From the NCBI GenBank assembly GCA_965370805.1, contig CBDUVZ010000044.1, forward strand, positions 1 to 21,927: 21,927 nucleotides of DNA, given 5' to 3'. The translations under genes and the position numbers were made by a program. Source of the DNA: CBDUVZ01 sp965370805. Its GTDB lineage: Bacteria > Hydrothermota > Tepidihabitantia > Tepidihabitantales > Tepidihabitantaceae. How positions within the stretch are numbered: the first letter of the stretch is position 1; each line of letters opens with the position of its first letter. The notes beneath the pieces were generated by a model. That model saw only the letters and a list, made by a program, of their open reading frames with translations. It had not been told where the DNA came from and ran no database searches. Positions 21,815 to 21,927 of this stretch are shown piece after piece.

Positions 21815-21874
21815 AGTTCCCCCAACTGTTGCCCAAAGAGTTGTCCAAAGTGTTGCCACAAGACTTGCCGGAAG
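21815..21874. repeat. Five tandem 12-bp units
   Basis: Units AGTTCCCCCAAC, TGTTGCCCAAAG, AGTTGTCCAAAG, TGTTGCCACAAG and ACTTGCCGGAAG follow one another without spacers (21815-21874). The middle three are the closest, and the outer two are degenerate. The 12-bp period keeps any reading frame, giving four-residue peptide repeats, but each frame is soon closed by stops and lacks a start. One turn of DNA is about 10.5 bp, so a 12-bp array is not ideally phased for side-by-side binding; its role is unknown. Confidence 0.6.
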
Positions 21875-21927
21875 AGAATGTCCCGAATTCAGTTGAAAAA
21901 GGATTGGCGGTTCCTCAGCCCGGATGG

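Noticed and set aside
1..21927. Reassigned UGA codon in this organism
   Set aside because: TGA is the normal stop of galE, asd, arsR, pstC, phoU and others in the window, with overlapping starts that confirm it.

Overview
The window looks like chromosomal DNA from a high-GC, Gram-negative, probably uncultured bacterium. A phosphate-porin-like outer-membrane barrel, a lipoprotein, signal peptides, and two secreted peptidases that end in FlgD/Ig-like C-terminal domains of the kind used for surface sorting all point to a double-membrane cell of the wider FCB type. Candidate division WOR-3 (Stahlbacteria) or a relative is my guess; it rests on gene style only, with no rRNA or marker gene in view. 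No tRNA, rRNA, insertion sequence, CRISPR array or phage gene was seen.

Left part (1-9826, mostly + strand). It opens with the tail of an unknown gene, then galE (UDP-glucose 4-epimerase), asd (aspartate-semialdehyde dehydrogenase) overlapping a secreted M1 aminopeptidase, and a lipoprotein carrying a thioredoxin domain. Next is a compact arsenic operon: arsR, an arsC arsenate reductase interrupted by an in-frame UGA, an ArsP-type permease, a small CxxC thioredoxin-like protein and a small Cys-rich membrane protein. This converges on a radical SAM gene, which is divergent from a GHKL-ATPase/HTH regulator of the COG2865 type.

Middle (9857-13066, - strand). A gingipain-type C25 cysteine peptidase is followed directly by a separate secreted ORF that resembles only the C25 propeptide.

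Right part (13213-21927, - strand). This is a complete phosphate-starvation locus, read right to left: phoB, porin, pstS, pstC, pstA, pstB, a possible 36-aa ORF, phoU, phoR. The response regulator and its kinase lie at opposite ends. A 53-bp promoter element with four 11-bp-phased repeats (a candidate Pho box plus -10) occurs twice, once before the porin-pst genes and once upstream of a dubious ORF in front of phoB.

Across the window, genes that begin transcription units tend to have a sigma70-like promoter whose -10 box sits only 6-11 nt before the start codon, with no Shine-Dalgarno, which suggests leaderless mRNAs. Genes inside operons use Shine-Dalgarno sites or ATGA/GTGA overlaps. The most interesting items are the interrupted arsC, the split C25 propeptide, the duplicated Pho promoter with its orphan ORF, and the leaderless pattern.
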